A DNA stretch of 64,000 bases from assembly GCF_004758605.1 (NCBI RefSeq), contig NZ_CP038510.1, positions 356,501 through 420,500 of the forward strand, in the 5' to 3' direction. The notes beneath the pieces were generated by a model that saw nothing but the letters and a program-made list of their open reading frames with translations, had not been told where the DNA came from and did not search any database. This DNA comes from Deinococcus metallilatus. GTDB lineage: Bacteria; Deinococcota; Deinococci; Deinococcales; Deinococcaceae. Each line of letters begins with the position of its first letter. Position 1 is the first letter of the stretch. The position numbers and the translations under genes are program-made. Below, piece by piece: positions 36,931 to 45,464 of the stretch.

Positions 36931-38636
36931 GCGATACCGTTGGCGAAGTCAGGCGGTGAGCGGAAGACGAGCGAAACGTGCCGTTCTGGTCGCCGCTCTG
37001 GGTCGGCCTTGCCACCCGGCATAGATGCGCCCCAGATTGATGCCTGCTGCGGTGGCCATCCCCTGGAGGCGCAGTTTGGCTTTGCCCCGATAGCGAGCGG
37101 TGCGTGCCCCATGGGCACGCACCGCGACTGACACGGTGCCTTCAATGCCAGCACGCTGCTGATACAGGACCTTCCATTCCGGCGTTTCCTGCTGCGTCCG
37201 CATCGCGTGCAGCGCTTCATAGGCTGCCTGGTCCTGAAGCATCAGAATCCGGCCCAAGGACTTTGACTTGGTGCAGCGAGGTTTGTCTGGGCACCGGTTG
37301 CAGAGGCCGCGACGGAAGGTCGCCTTGACTAATGGAAGCCCTTGCTGACTTCGCCCCATGCACCATTTCGAAGAGCGGTGACCGCGAGGGCAGACCACGT
37401 AATGTTCGTCCCAGTGCACGATGAAGTCGCTGGGTTTGAAAGCGTTCGGGTCCTTCTGCTGCCAACCTGTGGCTGAACGTGGGGGGCCGATGACCTCAAC
37501 CCCGTACTGCTCGAGGCTTTCCACCAGGAGGGTCCCGCTGACGTAGCCCGAATCGACGAGATGTTGCCCCGGCAATATCTCCTTGGCAGCGAGCGCGTCG
37601 TGGAGGTCGGGCATCACCTGAATGTCCTGGATACACGACGACGAGATGTGAACGTGGAGGATGACTTCCGGCAGATTGGGTTCACAAGCTTCCGTCAGGT
37701 GCAGCTTGTAGCCGACCCAATCCCGGCCACGCTTGGTCGAGAAGCGCGCCTCGGTGTCATACGGCGATTCCGGGCGCTCGGCAGAAGGCGGAACCGCCGT
37801 GCCCGGCTTCCACTGCACTTCGCCATCCTTGCGAACGAACTGCTGCGACCAGACCAGTGCCAGGGTTTGAACTGCGGGCAAGCTCAGCAAGGGGGCAACC
37901 CTGGGGTCGGACTGGAGGGCATCCAGCAAGGAAAATCCGTCCTGGCCGACTTGCAGGACGTAGGCTAGGCGAGCGTCCTTGCCCTGGGGGAAGCGGTACG
38001 ACTCGATTCGATGGTCATACCACTCCCGCCAGCGGGGATCGAGTCGTGGGGCCAACCACTCGGGCGCAACGCGCCCGAGCGCATTGAGCGTGGCCCGGAA
38101 CGTCTCGGCGACAAACTCGATTCGGGTCAGGTACCGGATGGCCGCCAGCACGTGGGTCGAGTCGGTTCGCTGCTGGCCACGCCGTTTCAGCAAGCCCTGT
38201 TCCCGAAAGCGTTCGAGCATTCTGTCCAGCAGGAGATGTTCAGCTTGCCCTGCCACCAGTCGTGAGCGAAATTCCGAGAGGACGCTGAAGTCGAACCCTG
38301 GGTCGGTGAGTTCCAGGCCCAACAGATATTTCAGGTCCAGACGTGCCCGTACCTGTTCGGCAGCCTGCCGATCTGTCAGGTTTTCGAGGAACTGCACTAC
38401 GGTGACCAGCGCCAGTCGCCAGGGGGGTAAGGCGGGTTGACCCAGCGCGGGAAAGTCCTGATCGGCGTACAGCCCGCCCAGTTCGTCGCGGAGCTTGAGG
38501 TAGAGGTTCCCCTTGGGAAAGGCAGCGCGGGCGATCCGGAGCGTGTCTTCAGGGATAGGGCCAAGTGGGTCTGGACGCAGCATCGCTCAGTGTGCGCCTC
38601 ATCCGCCGACTTCGCCAACGGTATCCCTTCCCTGAC
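36922..38636. mobile_element. IS1182-family insertion sequence
   Basis: The element is about 1.7 kb. The ends carry inverted repeats of about 29 bp with one mismatch: GTCAGGGAAGCGATACCGTT at 36922 and, inverted, GTCAGGGAAGGGATACCGTT ending at 38636. One intact transposase gene fills it. The repeats extend into GGCGAAGTC. The transposase stop codon lies inside the left repeat. No target-site duplication is visible: flanks are GTGC on the left and ACAT on the right. Confidence 0.85.
36949..38583 (-). CDS. IS1182-family transposase
   Basis: The 544-residue DDE transposase appears intact. The N-terminal segment LYADQDFPALGQPALPPWRLAL and LTDRQAAEQVRARLDLKYLLGL, and the first catalytic Asp region QRTDSTHVLAAIR, are typical of the IS1182 family. 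A later LVDSGYVSG holds the second Asp, and a zinc-like Cys cluster follows (CPRGHRS, CNRCPDKPRC). Translation begins at an ATG at 38583. It should catalyse cut-and-paste movement of the element. Confidence 0.92.
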   Translation of the reverse strand: MLRPDPLGPIPEDTLRIARAAFPKGNLYLKLRDELGGLYADQDFPALGQPALPPWRLALVTVVQFLENLTDRQAAEQVRARLDLKYLLGLELTDPGFDFSVLSEFRSRLVAGQAEHLLLDRMLERFREQGLLKRRGQQRTDSTHVLAAIRYLTRIEFVAETFRATLNALGRVAPEWLAPRLDPRWREWYDHRIESYRFPQGKDARLAYVLQVGQDGFSLLDALQSDPRVAPLLSLPAVQTLALVWSQQFVRKDGEVQWKPGTAVPPSAERPESPYDTEARFSTKRGRDWVGYKLHLTEACEPNLPEVILHVHISSSCIQDIQVMPDLHDALAAKEILPGQHLVDSGYVSGTLLVESLEQYGVEVIGPPRSATGWQQKDPNAFKPSDFIVHWDEHYVVCPRGHRSSKWCMGRSQQGLPLVKATFRRGLCNRCPDKPRCTKSKSLGRILMLQDQAAYEALHAMRTQQETPEWKVLYQQRAGIEGTVSVAVRAHGARTARYRGKAKLRLQGMATAAGINLGRIYAGWQGRPRAATRTARFARLPLTA

Positions 38637-38883
38637 ACATCCCCTTCTGGGCGTTCAGCAGCCCGTCCGGGTAGGGCAACACTTCCCCCCACCCTTCCGG
38701 TGTGCCCACGTGCCGGGCGTCGTTGCGGGGCCGTTCGGGGTGCGGTGTCTGTACGTCGATCCCCAGCCGGGCGCAGGTCAGCGCGTCGAGCAGGGGGTAG
38801 TCCGCCGCTTCGGCCATGCACACGTCCGGGGCGGCCACCACCGGCAGGCTGAGGTTCCGTGCCAGGCCGCGCAGGGGGTGACT
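38637..38883 (-). pseudogene. PHP/DnaE-type polymerase fragment next to the IS
   Basis: The minus strand encodes HPLRGLARNLSLPVVAAPDV, DYPLLDALTCARLGIDVQ and GWGEVLPYPDGLLNAQ before running into the IS end at 38636. The pattern of a PHP domain (LARxLxLPVVAxxDV, then DALTCxRLG) matches error-prone DnaE-like polymerases. Start and remainder are missing. It lies on the opposite strand to the GNAT fragment beyond the IS, so the IS does not simply interrupt one gene. Confidence 0.5.
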
Positions 38884-39110
38884 ACAAGATTCTGCAAAAG
38901 TTGTACGCCAGGAACTCAGGCTGAGTGCGGTCACGGCCTGGACATCTGCCGGGACGAGGTGGACCGTGACCTGCTGAACTGGCTGCGCCGCACCTTTGCC
39001 TCACCCCCCACCTGAGATGGACGCTGGATCCATCGGGACAACGGGCGACCGGGGAATGCTGGCCCAGGCTGTGCCAGAGTTGTGAGAGGTCTTTCTCAAG
39101 ACTTGAGGAA

Positions 39111-39371
39111 ATGACGGCTCTGACGCGCCCCCCTCGGTACTTCGTTCTGGTGGTGAACGGAAAGCCGTTCACCGAAGCCACCAACCCTGCGGTCCCCGTC
39201 ATCTTTCGCGAGGAACACCTGGCGGTCGTCACGGCGAGCCAGCTTGACAGCACCACCTGGCCGGGTGACATCGTTCTGGAAGCTTACGCCGACGATTACA
39301 GCTTTCTGGAGGAACGCCGGATCGGGCGCTCACCGGCCCAGTCGACCTGCCCTGGCACTCCGCCGCAGTGA
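39111..39371 (+). CDS. Small hypothetical protein
   Basis: The 86-residue frame begins at an ATG with GAGG just upstream and reads PPRYFVLVVNGKPFTEATNP and EEHLAVVTASQLDS, a plausible small beta-rich protein. The C-terminus (after LEERRIG) becomes Pro/Ser-rich and may be read-through into non-coding sequence. I do not recognise a family. No operon partner is present. Confidence 0.4.
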   Translation: MTALTRPPRYFVLVVNGKPFTEATNPAVPVIFREEHLAVVTASQLDSTTWPGDIVLEAYADDYSFLEERRIGRSPAQSTCPGTPPQ

Positions 39372-39923
39372 AAGCCAGGACAAACCCGGGCCCTCAGCTC
39401 CTGCCAGGCCGATTGCGGCAGCCGTTCCTTCGCTGAGGGATGGACCCGGCCGCGCTTCGATAACAGACAGCCTTTCGGGAACACGCTCAGCGCGGCTCGT
39501 CGTTGTGGCCGGGCCTCAGCAGGCGGGGAAGCAACGAGGGGGGCAAGTTCACCGGCCCCGCCTGGTGGAGGGACCTCCCTTCGGTGGTGGCCGTGACCTG
39601 GCGACCAGCCCTGACCGAAGGGGCCATCTGCCCGTTCCCCACAGCGGTGCGGCACGGGGCAGCCCGACCCTGGAAGGACGCCGTGCGCCGCATGCCAACG
39701 CTCGCCACCGCCTTGAGCCTGTTTCCGCAGCGGGCTTTCACTTCAGGCCGCAACTCGTTCCTGTCCACACCGCTCTCCCCCAAGTTCCTGGACGGGGCCT
39801 TTGAGGAAGCGGTCCCGTCACGGCGGGAGAAGAGCGGGTGGGGGCGCCCCCACCCGCTCTCCCTGCCTGCGCGGCGTCAAGGTCTTCCAGCGGTCCCCAC
39901 CTCGCGGCCTGACCCGGGGGGCG
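39372..39923. other. Intergenic region with a perfect palindrome
   Basis: About 550 bases. A plus-strand frame near 39503-39800 has coding-like base use (WWRDLPSVVAVTWRPALTEG) but no recognisable family and no clear start. The palindrome at 39833-39858 is listed separately. Confidence 0.35.
39833..39858. terminator. 26-bp perfect palindrome, probable terminator
   Basis: AGCGGGTGGGGGC (39833-39845) is followed directly by its exact reverse complement (39846-39858). It lies 66 nt after the stop of the minus-strand NPCBM/beta-helix gene and could terminate it. It lacks a U-tract on either side. Confidence 0.55.
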
Positions 39924-41636
39924 CTACCGCGGTCCGACCACCACCCCGTTCGAGGCCGCCCGGTTTTGCCAGTCGGTGATGGCTTGCTGGATCAGGTTTG
40001 GATCGATGGGGGTGCTCTGCCCGAGGGGGACCGAGGTGTTGTTGAGCGTCGTGCCCGCGTTGTTCGAGATGTCCCAGCGGGCGCGCTCGTTACCTGGTGA
40101 GGGCGTCCCCCAGCCCACGGTGTTGTCCCGCGCGACGACCGTAGTGCGGTCAATGGTGTCGGACGAGCAGTAGTTGCGCAGGTAAATCCCCGCGTCGTTG
40201 TTCTGATCGAGATACGTCCCGTCGGAGAGCTTCCCGAGGCCGTAGATGGTGTTGTTCCGGATGGTCATGTGGTGCCCGTTGGCGACGGCCATGCCGTAGT
40301 TGCTGGTTTCCAGCACGGTGTTGCCGTACGCCTCGACGTACGAGACGTGGCAGCCGTCCCCCAGCAGGATGCCGCCCCCGCTGTAGTCGCCGTCCGGTGG
40401 CGTGGCATACGCGCCGTTGATCAGGTTGTCGTGGATGAGGATCGGGCTGGTCGCGGTGCCGTTGCTGTCGTAGATGTTGATGTTGTCCTCGACCCGGCTG
40501 TTGCGCGGCTCGTTGTCGACCCGGTTCCAGGCGATCTCGGCCCCCTGGATGTTGTCCACATTGTTGAACTGCACGAACTGCACCCGGTCGAAGGTCCCCG
40601 CCGCGTTGGTGCTCTGCCAGCCGTCCGCCCCGTCGCTGGCTCGGCCCTCGATGTTCCTCACCCGGTTGTAGCGGATGGTGATGGTTTCCCCCGCCACCGA
40701 GGGCGACCCCTGGAAGTACTGGGTGGAAATGCCCGCGGTCTTGTTCAGGAAGTTGTTCTCGATCCGCAACGACTTCAGGTAGTCGCCCCGGAAGAAGCGC
40801 CCCGGGAACTGGCCGCTCACGTTGGGGTTGAGGCCGTACGCCCGGCAATTGCGGATGGTCACCTGTGCATTCCCGGACGACACCTTGACGCTGTCGTTGC
40901 GGCTGCTGAGGGTGCAGTTCTCGATGACGACCGGGGCGGACGTCGCCACCTTGACCGCGGGCACATTCGGGTCGAGGCTGCGCCAGTTGCCGCTGTAGGT
41001 GCCGCCCGCCGTGATGGTCAGGGGCGCGCTGTAGGTGAGGCAGTTGCGCAGCTTGGCATCCGCCCAGTCCGCATGGTCATACGAGATCCCGTCCCCCGCG
41101 TCCGTCACGACCAGCCGGAGGCGTTCGGCGCCCTCGATGTCCACGTTCACGGCCTGCGTCGCGCTGCTCCCGTCCATCCTGCCGGAGTCGAAGCGCTTGA
41201 CCCCGTCCACGAACACCTGGAACACCACCGAGCCGTTGGCCCCCACCTCGTCGTCCACCCCGATCTGCGCGGTGAAGGTGCGGCACTGCGCGCCCACGTT
41301 GTACACCAGGTCGGAATTCGCATGGACACCGAGGCCGGTGGCATAGGTCGTGCCGTTCAGGGTGAGGGTCCGGCCGTCCCCGGCGGCTTTCTCGCCGTTG
41401 CTCATGTTGTTCTCGTACGGTCCCCAGCCGTTGGTGGCGGACACCGGCGTTTCGTAGCTGAGGGTGTTGTCGCCCGGGTCGATGGAGAGCGGTTGCAGGA
41501 GGGGCGAACCGGGGGCGGTGGCGGCAGGGCTGGGTCCGCTGCCACAGGCCGAGAGGGCGGTGCTGAGGGCGGCGAGCAGGAACAGGGCGCGGGGGGTCAG
41601 GGTGGAGCGGTGGGCCGGGGCAGTCATGGGGCGCAT
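39924..41636 (-). CDS. Secreted NPCBM and right-handed beta-helix lipoprotein
   Basis: The 570-residue protein starts with a lipoprotein signal (LFLLAALSTALSAC), so it is probably lipid-anchored outside the cell membrane. An NPCBM carbohydrate-binding module follows (about 50-200; NGWGPYENNMSNGEKAAGDG, GLGVHANSDLVYNVG, FVDGVKRFDSG). The C-terminal half (about 210-550) has Asn-rich parallel beta-helix coils (VTIRNCRAYG, SLRIENNFLNK, ETITIRYNRVRNIEG), as in pectate lyases and other polysaccharide-cleaving enzymes. ATG 41636 is chosen because GAGG lies 6 nt upstream; ATG 41642 is possible. The polysaccharide target is unknown. Confidence 0.85.
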   Translation of the reverse strand: MRPMTAPAHRSTLTPRALFLLAALSTALSACGSGPSPAATAPGSPLLQPLSIDPGDNTLSYETPVSATNGWGPYENNMSNGEKAAGDGRTLTLNGTTYATGLGVHANSDLVYNVGAQCRTFTAQIGVDDEVGANGSVVFQVFVDGVKRFDSGRMDGSSATQAVNVDIEGAERLRLVVTDAGDGISYDHADWADAKLRNCLTYSAPLTITAGGTYSGNWRSLDPNVPAVKVATSAPVVIENCTLSSRNDSVKVSSGNAQVTIRNCRAYGLNPNVSGQFPGRFFRGDYLKSLRIENNFLNKTAGISTQYFQGSPSVAGETITIRYNRVRNIEGRASDGADGWQSTNAAGTFDRVQFVQFNNVDNIQGAEIAWNRVDNEPRNSRVEDNINIYDSNGTATSPILIHDNLINGAYATPPDGDYSGGGILLGDGCHVSYVEAYGNTVLETSNYGMAVANGHHMTIRNNTIYGLGKLSDGTYLDQNNDAGIYLRNYCSSDTIDRTTVVARDNTVGWGTPSPGNERARWDISNNAGTTLNNTSVPLGQSTPIDPNLIQQAITDWQNRAASNGVVVGPR

Positions 41637-42206
41637 GGTCATCCTCGCGGGTGTTGGAAGGACTCAGGCGGGACACGGCGCGGCACCGAACGCTGACGCA
41701 GACGTCACCTCGTTTCGTGGGGCTGGGTTGTGAACGGACCGGCAGCGTCAGGGGACCGGGCGCGCTGCGGGGGACCACGTTCCAAACGAACGTTCGTCCT
41801 AAGGGGACCATAAGAAGGATGGGCCGCGCACTCGTGAACTGAGTTTTCATTCAGTCCAAAGCGTTGTCTCATTCAGTTGTCCACACGCGGTTTTCCGTCG
41901 GCTTCGGGGGGAGTTGCTGCCAGAAATGGACGTCTAGCTGGCGTCTCGGGCAGGATGGACCGCGAAGCCCTTACGGGTGACCGAGAACAGGGAGTTAGGA
42001 CCATCCATAGGCACAGCCGCCTGCCGTGCTCATGCAAGGGCGAGAGGCGCAGGTCAGTCGGTTGATGCGGCAGTGGTCGTGGTGAGGGTTAGGCCACTTG
42101 AAGGAGCAGGATAGGGGGCGATTTGGGGGAGATGGAATAGATGACGCCCCTGCCTCCGTCCTGGCTGGGGTTGGAGAGCGGGGGCGCGGTTGGGGGGGAT
42201 GAAGAA
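41637..42206. other. Intergenic region between the beta-helix gene and toxin tip A
   Basis: About 570 bases without a recognisable gene. It contains the 12-bp palindrome at 41786-41797 and two CATTCAGT repeats (about 41849-41880). Its last part is related to the region after tip B (45960-46082). Confidence 0.4.
41786..41797. promoter_or_regulatory. 12-bp palindrome, possible TetR/LacI-type operator
   Basis: ACGAACGTTCGT is a perfect palindrome about 150 nt upstream of the minus-strand beta-helix gene. The CGAACGTTCG core is the style of TetR- or LacI-family operators. No regulator gene is adjacent. Confidence 0.4.
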
Positions 42207-42232
42207 GGGACAGCATGTGAGCGCTGTCCCTT
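42205..42232. terminator. Hairpin after tip A immunity gene
   Basis: AAGGGACAGC (42205-42214) and GCTGTCCCTT (42223-42232) form a 10-bp stem around the loop ATGTGAGC. The same loop core sits in a stem of different sequence after tip B. It lies 40 nt downstream of the immunity gene stop on the minus strand. Confidence 0.65.
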
Positions 42233-42271
42233 GCCCATCTCTCCCTCACTCCTGTTAATTTCTATTTGCAG

Positions 42272-42646
42272 TTACTCAATCTTTTCCAAAAGCTGATCCT
42301 CATTACGCATTAACCTAAGGGAACTCTTTTTCGAGAGAACGGAAATTACGGCTAACCTTACGAAGTCTCCATTCGAATAAAAATCTTGGAGCATAACATA
42401 CTTTAAGTCCTTTTCGTATTTAAATTTCCCGTTAGCGTAGAAGGAGGTTCCGTCAATTTTATCATGTGATTTCCACGAGTATGAGTTATCCCTATTTAGA
42501 GTTAAGACAATCTGTTCTCTTTCGTTACCCTTAGTTGACCATACGCCGTACAAATCGTTTAATGAAGCATAATCACTAGCATCCTTACACGAGGTTGTAA
42601 AAAGCAGAATGGAGCACATGACGATAAAGCCAGCGACCTTACTCAT
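42272..42646 (-). CDS. Lipoprotein, probable immunity protein for tip A
   Basis: The 124-residue protein begins MSKVAGFIVMCSILLFTTSC, a lipoprotein signal with the lipid-modified Cys at residue 20. The mature part is small and charged (YGVWSTKGNEREQIVLTLNR), with repeated strand patterns. GGAGG lies 6-7 nt before the ATG, which overlaps the toxin stop codon (ATGA). Position directly after a toxin tip and strong AT-richness are typical of immunity genes. A membrane-anchored, extracytoplasmic immunity protein suggests that the toxin attacks the cell envelope or periplasmic side. No known immunity family is recognised. Confidence 0.6.
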   Translation of the reverse strand: MSKVAGFIVMCSILLFTTSCKDASDYASLNDLYGVWSTKGNEREQIVLTLNRDNSYSWKSHDKIDGTSFYANGKFKYEKDLKYVMLQDFYSNGDFVRLAVISVLSKKSSLRLMRNEDQLLEKIE

Positions 42647-44275
42647 CTGCCCCCTCCGATCTTTGGCTCTGTCCAATAGAAGATCTCGTACATGTCGCCG
42701 CAGCATCCGCTGGAAGAGCGAGGCTCATCAGCTAGGACTGATCTGGGCCATACTCCAGTTTGTTTATACACTCTATATGCATCACCGTAGTATAGTCCAA
42801 TATTAAATGGGCCAAACGGATGACTATAATACTCTTGATCCATGTCGCGTCCCTCGGTCACCTCAATAGGATCCCCATCGCCACTAGGGTATGGGAAGCG
42901 CGTGTAGGATGTCTGGCCAGTCTTGTTGAACACGGTATATCCTATAGAGTTTCCAAGGTTGCTGGTCCTCACTGTATAAGTGCCCAAAACATGCTCAGTC
43001 ATACCTTGCTCATAGCGCGAGTTGCCAGATTGGACATTTACGGGGGAATTTGATAGAACATCAAGAGTTGCGTCGGTAAACGCTACTGGACCAAACGGAC
43101 GTGGAGTGGAGCCGAAAGAACCTTTCTGTGCTGTCTGTCTAGCTACACCTACACCACTTAGATTTTTTACCACTCCTGTCAGTGGACTGTCGGGTGGATA
43201 AAACTGTACGGCAGGACCTTTCTCATCCCGCCAATCTTCGTATATTCCAAGGGGAGTAGTAGCTGTACCAAAGCCCCAGTCCTTGCCGTATTCACCTTGG
43301 TTGTAGTACCTTAGTGCTTCGTTTGCATCTCCTCCAATTTTTGATAAGTTGTCAGTAACCCAGCTCGGCGGCTGATAGCTCTTATCTGAACGATACAGAG
43401 CGTACTGATACTTGACGCCCAGGTTTGCCTGAGACGTCGTGTCGCTCTCGCTCGCCGGTACATCCGTATTGGCCCCCATGGCCGTGTTGGCCTCACTGGA
43501 GGAGACATCAGTATCGGGCGTGTAGGTCAAGCCCCGCTGAGCGTACGCGGACTGCACGTTCGCGTACACGTCGTCGCGCACCTGTCGGGCCGTGGAGGTC
43601 CCCTCCGTATTGCTCGCCCCCATCATGCTGGTGTCGTTGGCACTCGCGTAATAGTCCGCGTCCGTGCCAGAGGCCGTCATGTCACCAGTGTAGTCCGTGT
43701 TGGTGGAGCTGGTGTACTGATCGTCGTAGGTATAGTTCCCAGTGGTACTCGCCTGTCCGGCGGTGTCACTGCTCCAGGCACCACTCAGGTCCGTCGGTGT
43801 CTCGGTGTAGGTGTCGGCCGGGTTGACGATGATCGACTGCGGTTTGATCCCCCCGTCCGTCGGCCGCTTCACCGTGTCCGCCCCCGGCACGCTCGGCAGG
43901 CTGCTGCCCGTCCCCTTCACGTCCAGTGGATTGAGCGTGTTCAATGACGACGGCAGCACACTCTTAGGGGCCTGCAATGGTTGGACGCTGAGCGCCTGCA
44001 ACCCCTGGACCGTCACCCCACCCGGCGCATTACCTTCGGGCTTGATCTCCCCGGGATTGACCGGCAGGTCCTGGGAGGGCGCGGGCTTGATGTCCAGCGG
44101 GTTGAGCTTGAGCTGGTCGGACAGGGCTTTGACCGGGGCACTCAGGGTCCCCACGCCGCCCGTGCTGCTGAAGGAGGCGATGCCGCCGTAGCCGAAGGTA
44201 TCGGTGGCGCCGTCCGCGAAGCTGTAGCCCAGGTCCTCGAAGGCGGTGCTGAGGCTGTTCAGGCCCGTCTGCCCG
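42643..44275 (-). CDS. Orphan RHS C-terminal tip A (novel toxin)
   Basis: This frame lacks any RHS/YD core. It opens with GYSFADGATDTFGYGG and GTLSAPVKALSDQLKLNPLD, the linker found right after the RHS core in the tip C protein, and is about 95% identical to it in DNA over parts of 43490-44275. After SSSEANTAM the sequence becomes unique (about 260 residues, lower GC): PPSWVTDNLSKIGGDANEAL, GKDWGFGTATTPLGIYEDW, YTRFPYPSGDG and YEIFYWTEPK at the end. I recognise no toxin family. The first ATG-type start in the linker is a GTG at 44154. An intact tip with an immunity gene but no core looks like a displaced or stored cassette. Confidence 0.7.
43490..44275 (-). repeat. RHS tip linker repeat, copy A
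   Basis: This segment is highly similar in DNA and protein to 50150-50940 (copy C) and more distantly to 47255-47985 (copy B). It encodes the linker from FGYGGIASFSSTGG to YTPDTDVSSSE. Toxin sequences diverge abruptly at its toxin-proximal end. Confidence 0.85.
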
Positions 44276-44279
44276 TGGG

Positions 44280-44618
44280 GTGGCGGGCCTGGCGCTGAAT
44301 GTCCTGGGCCACGCCGTAGACGTGCTCACCCCCGACGGACTGATGACGGCGAACAGTGACCTGCTCCAGCAGCTCGCCAGCGGATTCATGCGGCTGCTGT
44401 CCCTGGTTCCCCTCGGCCTGTACCACCTCCTTCTGGTGCTGGTCGGTCGGGACCAGCAGCGGGCGGAGTCGCAGTCGCTGGCTGATCTGCTCGCCTCGGA
44501 GGTGGCCGGGAACGCCGCCACTGCCAGCCTCCTCGGCCACCTACACCCCGCCGATGCCCTGAGCGGTACCAGCCCATGCCTTCCTCGAACTACGGCACAT
44601 CTGGACGACCCTGTCTAA
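44280..44618 (+). CDS. Hypothetical protein abutting the tip A junction
   Basis: The plus-strand frame of 112 residues opens at a GTG at 44280, only five bases from where RHS homology of tip A ends. It reads VLTPDGLMTANSDLLQQLAS, a hydrophobic FMRLLSLVPLGLYHLLLVLVG, then a helical DQQRAESQSLADLLASEVAG. The codon third positions are GC-rich, supporting real coding. The 5' end was probably lost when the cassette was inserted. Family unknown. Confidence 0.4.
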   Translation: MAGLALNVLGHAVDVLTPDGLMTANSDLLQQLASGFMRLLSLVPLGLYHLLLVLVGRDQQRAESQSLADLLASEVAGNAATASLLGHLHPADALSGTSPCLPRTTAHLDDPV

Positions 44619-44972
44619 ACGCGCCGCCAGTAGTGCCTGGATAAGATGGCGGCTCAGCTCACCCGGCTGGACGCCACCCATCCCCCACCGCTGACCCGAT
44701 CGGGGTCGTGGCGGCCCACCCCAGTCCCCCACGGGTAATGCTGGATGCCACACGGGCCGCACGCCTGGAACTCAAGCGCACGCTCCTGGTTCGGCCTGTT
44801 GAGCAGGCGGCCTACGAGGCGTATCAGGCCAGTATGCGGGGTGGGAGCGGGGAAGGTCAGGACGACTGGGGTGAGACAGCACCGCTTGCCACGATCCTCC
44901 CATCCCCTACTTCTCCTTGCAAGTGCAACGTTTAACCTTGACTTTGAAGCTACGACCATCCAGACTGGAGCC
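44619..44972. other. Intergenic region upstream of the ParS/RES pair
   Basis: About 350 bases. A plus-strand frame containing MLDATRAARLELKRTLLVRP (near 44738-44800) might be a relic, but no family is evident. Just before the antitoxin, TTGACT (44937-44942), a 17-nt spacer and CAGACT (44960-44965) form a weak promoter whose -10 box ends 7 nt from the ATG. Confidence 0.35.
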
Positions 44973-45464
44973 ATGACCCAGGCTCGTCTGAAACCCGACC
45001 TTGACGCCGATCAGGTGTTCGCGGGCCTGCGGCGCAGCTCTCCCCGGCAGGCACGTCAGCAGCTCTTCGAGCAGGTGACCCATCTCGACCCGTATCGGCT
45101 CGATGCCCTGCTCCTGCAAGACGCCCCGGTGCCGCCACGGACCAGCAGCCGTCTCATCGCCCTGAACCTCGCGGCGCTGCTGGACGTGAACCTCAAGGAT
45201 GTAATGCCGGTGCTGGGCGTGAGCGAATCTACCCTGACGCGCCAACCCGTGCCGTCGCGCCTCCTGATCGACCGGGCCTACAGCGTGGTGCGGATCTTCG
45301 CGCAGGTGATGGCGGTCCTGGGACCGGAAGGCGCGCAACACTGGCTGCGGACCCCCAACCCGGCACTGGAGGGCGAGGCACCCTTCACCCTCCTCAGCAC
45401 GCGCTACGGGGAGGAGAAGGTGCAGAACGTCATCACCGCCCTGCTCCAGGGAGCGGTCCTCTGA
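44973..45464 (+). CDS. ParS/Xre-MbcA-type antitoxin (DUF2384)
   Basis: The 163-residue protein has an N-terminal Xre-like helical domain (LNLAALLDVNLKDVMPVLGVSESTL) and a C-terminal toxin-binding DUF2384 domain with AQVMAVLGPEGAQHWLRTPNPALEGEAP, whose LRTPNPAL-G signature is diagnostic. It neutralises the RES toxin encoded immediately downstream and normally represses their operon. The ATG has GGAG directly upstream, and a -10-like CAGACT ends 7 nt before it. The pair stands between two RHS tip cassettes. Confidence 0.88.
   Translation: MTQARLKPDLDADQVFAGLRRSSPRQARQQLFEQVTHLDPYRLDALLLQDAPVPPRTSSRLIALNLAALLDVNLKDVMPVLGVSESTLTRQPVPSRLLIDRAYSVVRIFAQVMAVLGPEGAQHWLRTPNPALEGEAPFTLLSTRYGEEKVQNVITALLQGAVL

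Noticed and set aside
39503..39979. 158-residue plus-strand frame before the beta-helix gene
   Set aside because: It runs through the 26-bp palindrome and into the 3' end of the opposite gene. Only its first part has coding-like composition and no family is recognisable.
44708..44935. Small plus-strand frame upstream of ParS
   Set aside because: The start has no ribosome binding site and the second half is low-complexity. It was kept only as a possible relic.
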